Assembly: GCA_949289935.1 (NCBI GenBank)
Contig: CASEQD010000014.1
Location: 1-43,009, forward strand
Length of the DNA stretch: 43,009 bases
Origin: an uncultured Pseudomonadota bacterium
GTDB taxonomy: Bacteria > Pseudomonadota > Alphaproteobacteria > RF32 > CAG-239
Direction of reading: 5' to 3'
This document shows positions 41,801 through 43,009 of this stretch, piece after piece (the stretch's first letter is position 1; each line of letters opens with the position of its first letter). The translations under genes and the position numbers were made by a program. Below the pieces are notes generated by a model. The model did no database searches, was not told the origin of the DNA, and saw only the letters and a list, made by a program, of their open reading frames with translations.

Positions 41801-43009
41801 GATGGCAATGACAATATCTACGGAAATTCTGGAAATGATGTAATTTCCGGAGGAAAAGGTGATGACTCGATAGATGGCGGAAATGGTGTCGACACTTATA
41901 TTTGGAATCTAGGAGATGGTTTAGATACTATAGCGCAGGTTTCTAGTGAAGACATTATAAAATTTGGTTCGGGTATTACATTTGACAATCTCTCATTCCG
42001 TAATGACAATGGTGATCTGCGTATCTACATAAATGGCGATGATACTCAGGGCGTCATTTGTAAAAATTTCTTTGGTAATGATAGTTATAAATCAAAGCAA
42101 ATCATTTTTAATGATGGCACATCTTTCGCATTACCAACTTCACCATTAACCCTGATCCAGAAAAATACTAGTGAAACAGTTACAGCTACCATATATGATG
42201 ATACAATTTATGCCAACGGCGGTAATGATACCGTTAGTGCCGGAAATGGTGATGATACAATTTACGGAGGCCAGGGTTTTGATACCTTGAAAGGAGAAAA
42301 TGGTAACGATACCTTAATCGGCGGTACGGGAAATGATTATCTCAATGGAGGAGAAGGCAACGATACTTATATTTATAATATCGGAGATGGCTTGGATACA
42401 ATTTATGATTATGAAAGAAATTCAAATAAAAACAATAAAATAAAATTTGGAGAAGGGATTTCATCCAATGATCTGACTTATACAAGAAAAGAAGATGATT
42501 TGATTATTACCCTGTTTAATGACATTACTCAGGGAATAATTATTCAAGATTTCTTTAACAGTTCATATTATCAGATTGAAAATTTGGAATTTGCGGACGG
42601 AAGTATCGTACCTTTAAGTGGCACCGGATTTACATTGATTCAAACTGATGCTAATGACGATATTACCGGAACCGGATATGCAGATACCATATACGGTAAT
42701 GGCGGAAATGATACTATAGCCGGAGGTTATGGTGATGATACTTTGGTTGGAGGTAAGGGGAATGACCGCTTAGAAGGAGAAAGAGGAAACGACACCTACG
42801 TCTGGAACCTTGGAGATGGCTTTGATACCATATCTGATTATAATAGCAGTTCTATAGATACAGATACCATAAAATTTGGAGAAGGAATTGCGCTTGATGA
42901 TCTGACCTTTAGCCGGGATGGATATAATTTCCACATTTATATCAATGGTGATAAGACACAGGGAATAAATATACAAAATCAGTTCTACAATAATAATTAC
43001 CGGATTGAA
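38882..43009 (+). CDS. Large RTX (hemolysin-type calcium-binding) protein, 3' end outside the window
   Basis: The frame is open for 1376 codons and runs off the right edge. AGGAG stands 8 nt before the ATG. No signal peptide is present, as expected for type I export. A hydrophobic region (about 131-166) could insert in membranes. Residues about 198-330 hold VDLDGDGVETT, DINGNGQIDDGTELFGN and KDSNQNGKIDEGELL, the EF-hand-like calcium sites of FrpC-type self-processing modules. From about 625 on, five blocks of GGxGxDxLx repeats alternate with about 90-residue hemolysin-related domains (YVWNLGDGFDTI, IKFGEGI). The C-terminal secretion signal must lie beyond 43009. It is the likely substrate of the HlyB/HlyD pair. 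Toxin, adhesin or enzyme cannot be told apart here. Confidence 0.93.
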   Translation, partial: MSSISFQDVKSTLQNNFMSLGCSPAAVNQLLTDDFVNGIITICEQNQNQYNGEILACVENLNNSPNLSTGKIFHDTFYIEAKKDGIVKDIIEYLNKNINISLSETPTPALLSLQNLNENTSTLNTGDDITIGKGAIVVLGALSIMALVAGGPAGFATFMLATVYVGGIFFEFDENGNLRYKEADYLKDIDNYMSTATTTRSPLIVDLDGDGVETTTTEDGTHFDHDNNGFAEKTSWVGKDDGLLVRDINGNGQIDDGTELFGNNSILSNGQKAVNGFEALKDLDSNNNGIFDSSDTAWNQVNIWKDSNQNGKIDEGELLTLEQAEIESIDLDYQNSNTVDINGNTIGQTGSFDKENGTQGSISDIWFNTDLMDTVDKTNIDIPADIAALPNVSGFGNVHDLHTAMALDSSGELKALVQQYVAETDSEARQQILYNIIYHWTGVQDEPIDGRDPTQVYGKVIDDTRKLEALEEFMGEEYLGTWCWGERDPNPHGPAAPYILRAFDILAEYVNNELLAQTHYKLLLENVTLTWNAGTQNWDIDVSKTVALLGEMYQSSAEKGFLTFYEFSTLLQKQNLSDELLDDVNKAFKAAGNPDGSDFDALLCQFGEIVVTEGDDVINGDDNNNIYFGLGGNDVIYGGAGNDTLDGGAGNDNIFGEDGNDILIGNEGNDYLIGGNGADTYVFNPGFGNDAIDNSDDNASANEPDIIQFGEGILASKTTLGRQGFDLIITISYDPDEEGNTRPNDSIRVYSYFDQQGTSSATVNSIVFADGTNWDYEYVIGHWNSIPGVNGGETLEGNNEDNTINGTSYNDILIGNGGNDIINAGDGNDRLLGGTGSDTLNGGSGDDTYLWNWGDGMDTISDTGNHDKISFGDSITYSDLKFRQEGGNLRITVKNNENQGLLLNSFFSGLSYKIEDLYFQDGSIVHLSEIPLILHQLNTDETINLTGNGDTVYANGGDDRVNGGQGNDTIFGGDGNDNIYGNSGNDVISGGKGDDSIDGGNGVDTYIWNLGDGLDTIAQVSSEDIIKFGSGITFDNLSFRNDNGDLRIYINGDDTQGVICKNFFGNDSYKSKQIIFNDGTSFALPTSPLTLIQKNTSETVTATIYDDTIYANGGNDTVSAGNGDDTIYGGQGFDTLKGENGNDTLIGGTGNDYLNGGEGNDTYIYNIGDGLDTIYDYERNSNKNNKIKFGEGISSNDLTYTRKEDDLIITLFNDITQGIIIQDFFNSSYYQIENLEFADGSIVPLSGTGFTLIQTDANDDITGTGYADTIYGNGGNDTIAGGYGDDTLVGGKGNDRLEGERGNDTYVWNLGDGFDTISDYNSSSIDTDTIKFGEGIALDDLTFSRDGYNFHIYINGDKTQGINIQNQFYNNNYRIE

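Noticed and set aside
40741-43009. Tandem GGxGxD-coding repeats as a DNA repeat array or CRISPR
   Set aside because: The periodicity is in the protein (RTX nonapeptides); there are no constant DNA repeats with unique spacers.

Overview
The window looks like chromosomal DNA of an AT-rich, probably host-associated alphaproteobacterium. Supporting signs are a YqgE/AlgH-family gene, the rpiB-glyA pair, a Sua5-type threonylcarbamoyl-AMP synthase, a PomAB-like MotA/MotB pair and a type I secretion locus with an RTX protein. The lineage is an inference; there is no rRNA gene or other marker here. The left 16 kb is richer in G+C and mostly housekeeping. The rest is accessory DNA of mixed composition, with the most AT-rich parts at about 27.2-30.7 kb and 36.7-43 kb.

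Layout. 0.1-4.5 kb: a DsbD/ScsB-like thiol reductase, YqgE, and a frameshifted Gp37/Gp68-type (DUF5131) gene. 4.6-11.6 kb: two secreted Lcl/DUF1566-type paralogues in direct orientation, each with a near-identical promoter and next to a copy of an 81-bp palindromic repeat; between them lie pepA, an HNH-containing protein overlapping a SUKH-like gene, and tsaC/sua5. 11.7-15.6 kb: glyA, rpiB, an Hsp20 gene, motB and motA. 15.7-20.95 kb: a serine recombinase, a metallophosphoesterase, a DUF362 protein behind a MerR-type promoter, an HxlR regulator, a Tat-exported flavodoxin/ferredoxin-like protein and an alpha/beta hydrolase.

21.1-28.4 kb: small membrane proteins, two of them behind copies of the same structured leader RNA. 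Between these two lies a TetR-controlled run: TetR, a short DXS-like enzyme, flavodoxin, a second metallophosphoesterase and a carboxymuconolactone-decarboxylase/cupin fusion. An IS200-like remnant follows. 28.7-33 kb is a defence-type island: an AAA ATPase with a probable PD-(D/E)XK nuclease, a remnant of an AbiEi gene, a complete AbiEi/AbiEii pair with a recognisable promoter and operator, and an endonuclease III-like protein. 33-43 kb is a type I secretion locus: HlyD and HlyB homologues on the minus strand, divergent from a small ORF, a secreted ankyrin protein, a polytopic membrane protein and a large RTX protein that runs off the right edge.

The strongest candidates for something undescribed are (1) the repeated cassette made of a promoter, a covarying leader RNA, a small two-helix membrane ORF, and a nearly identical 30-nt 3' element, and (2) the ATPase/nuclease pair in the AT-rich defence island.
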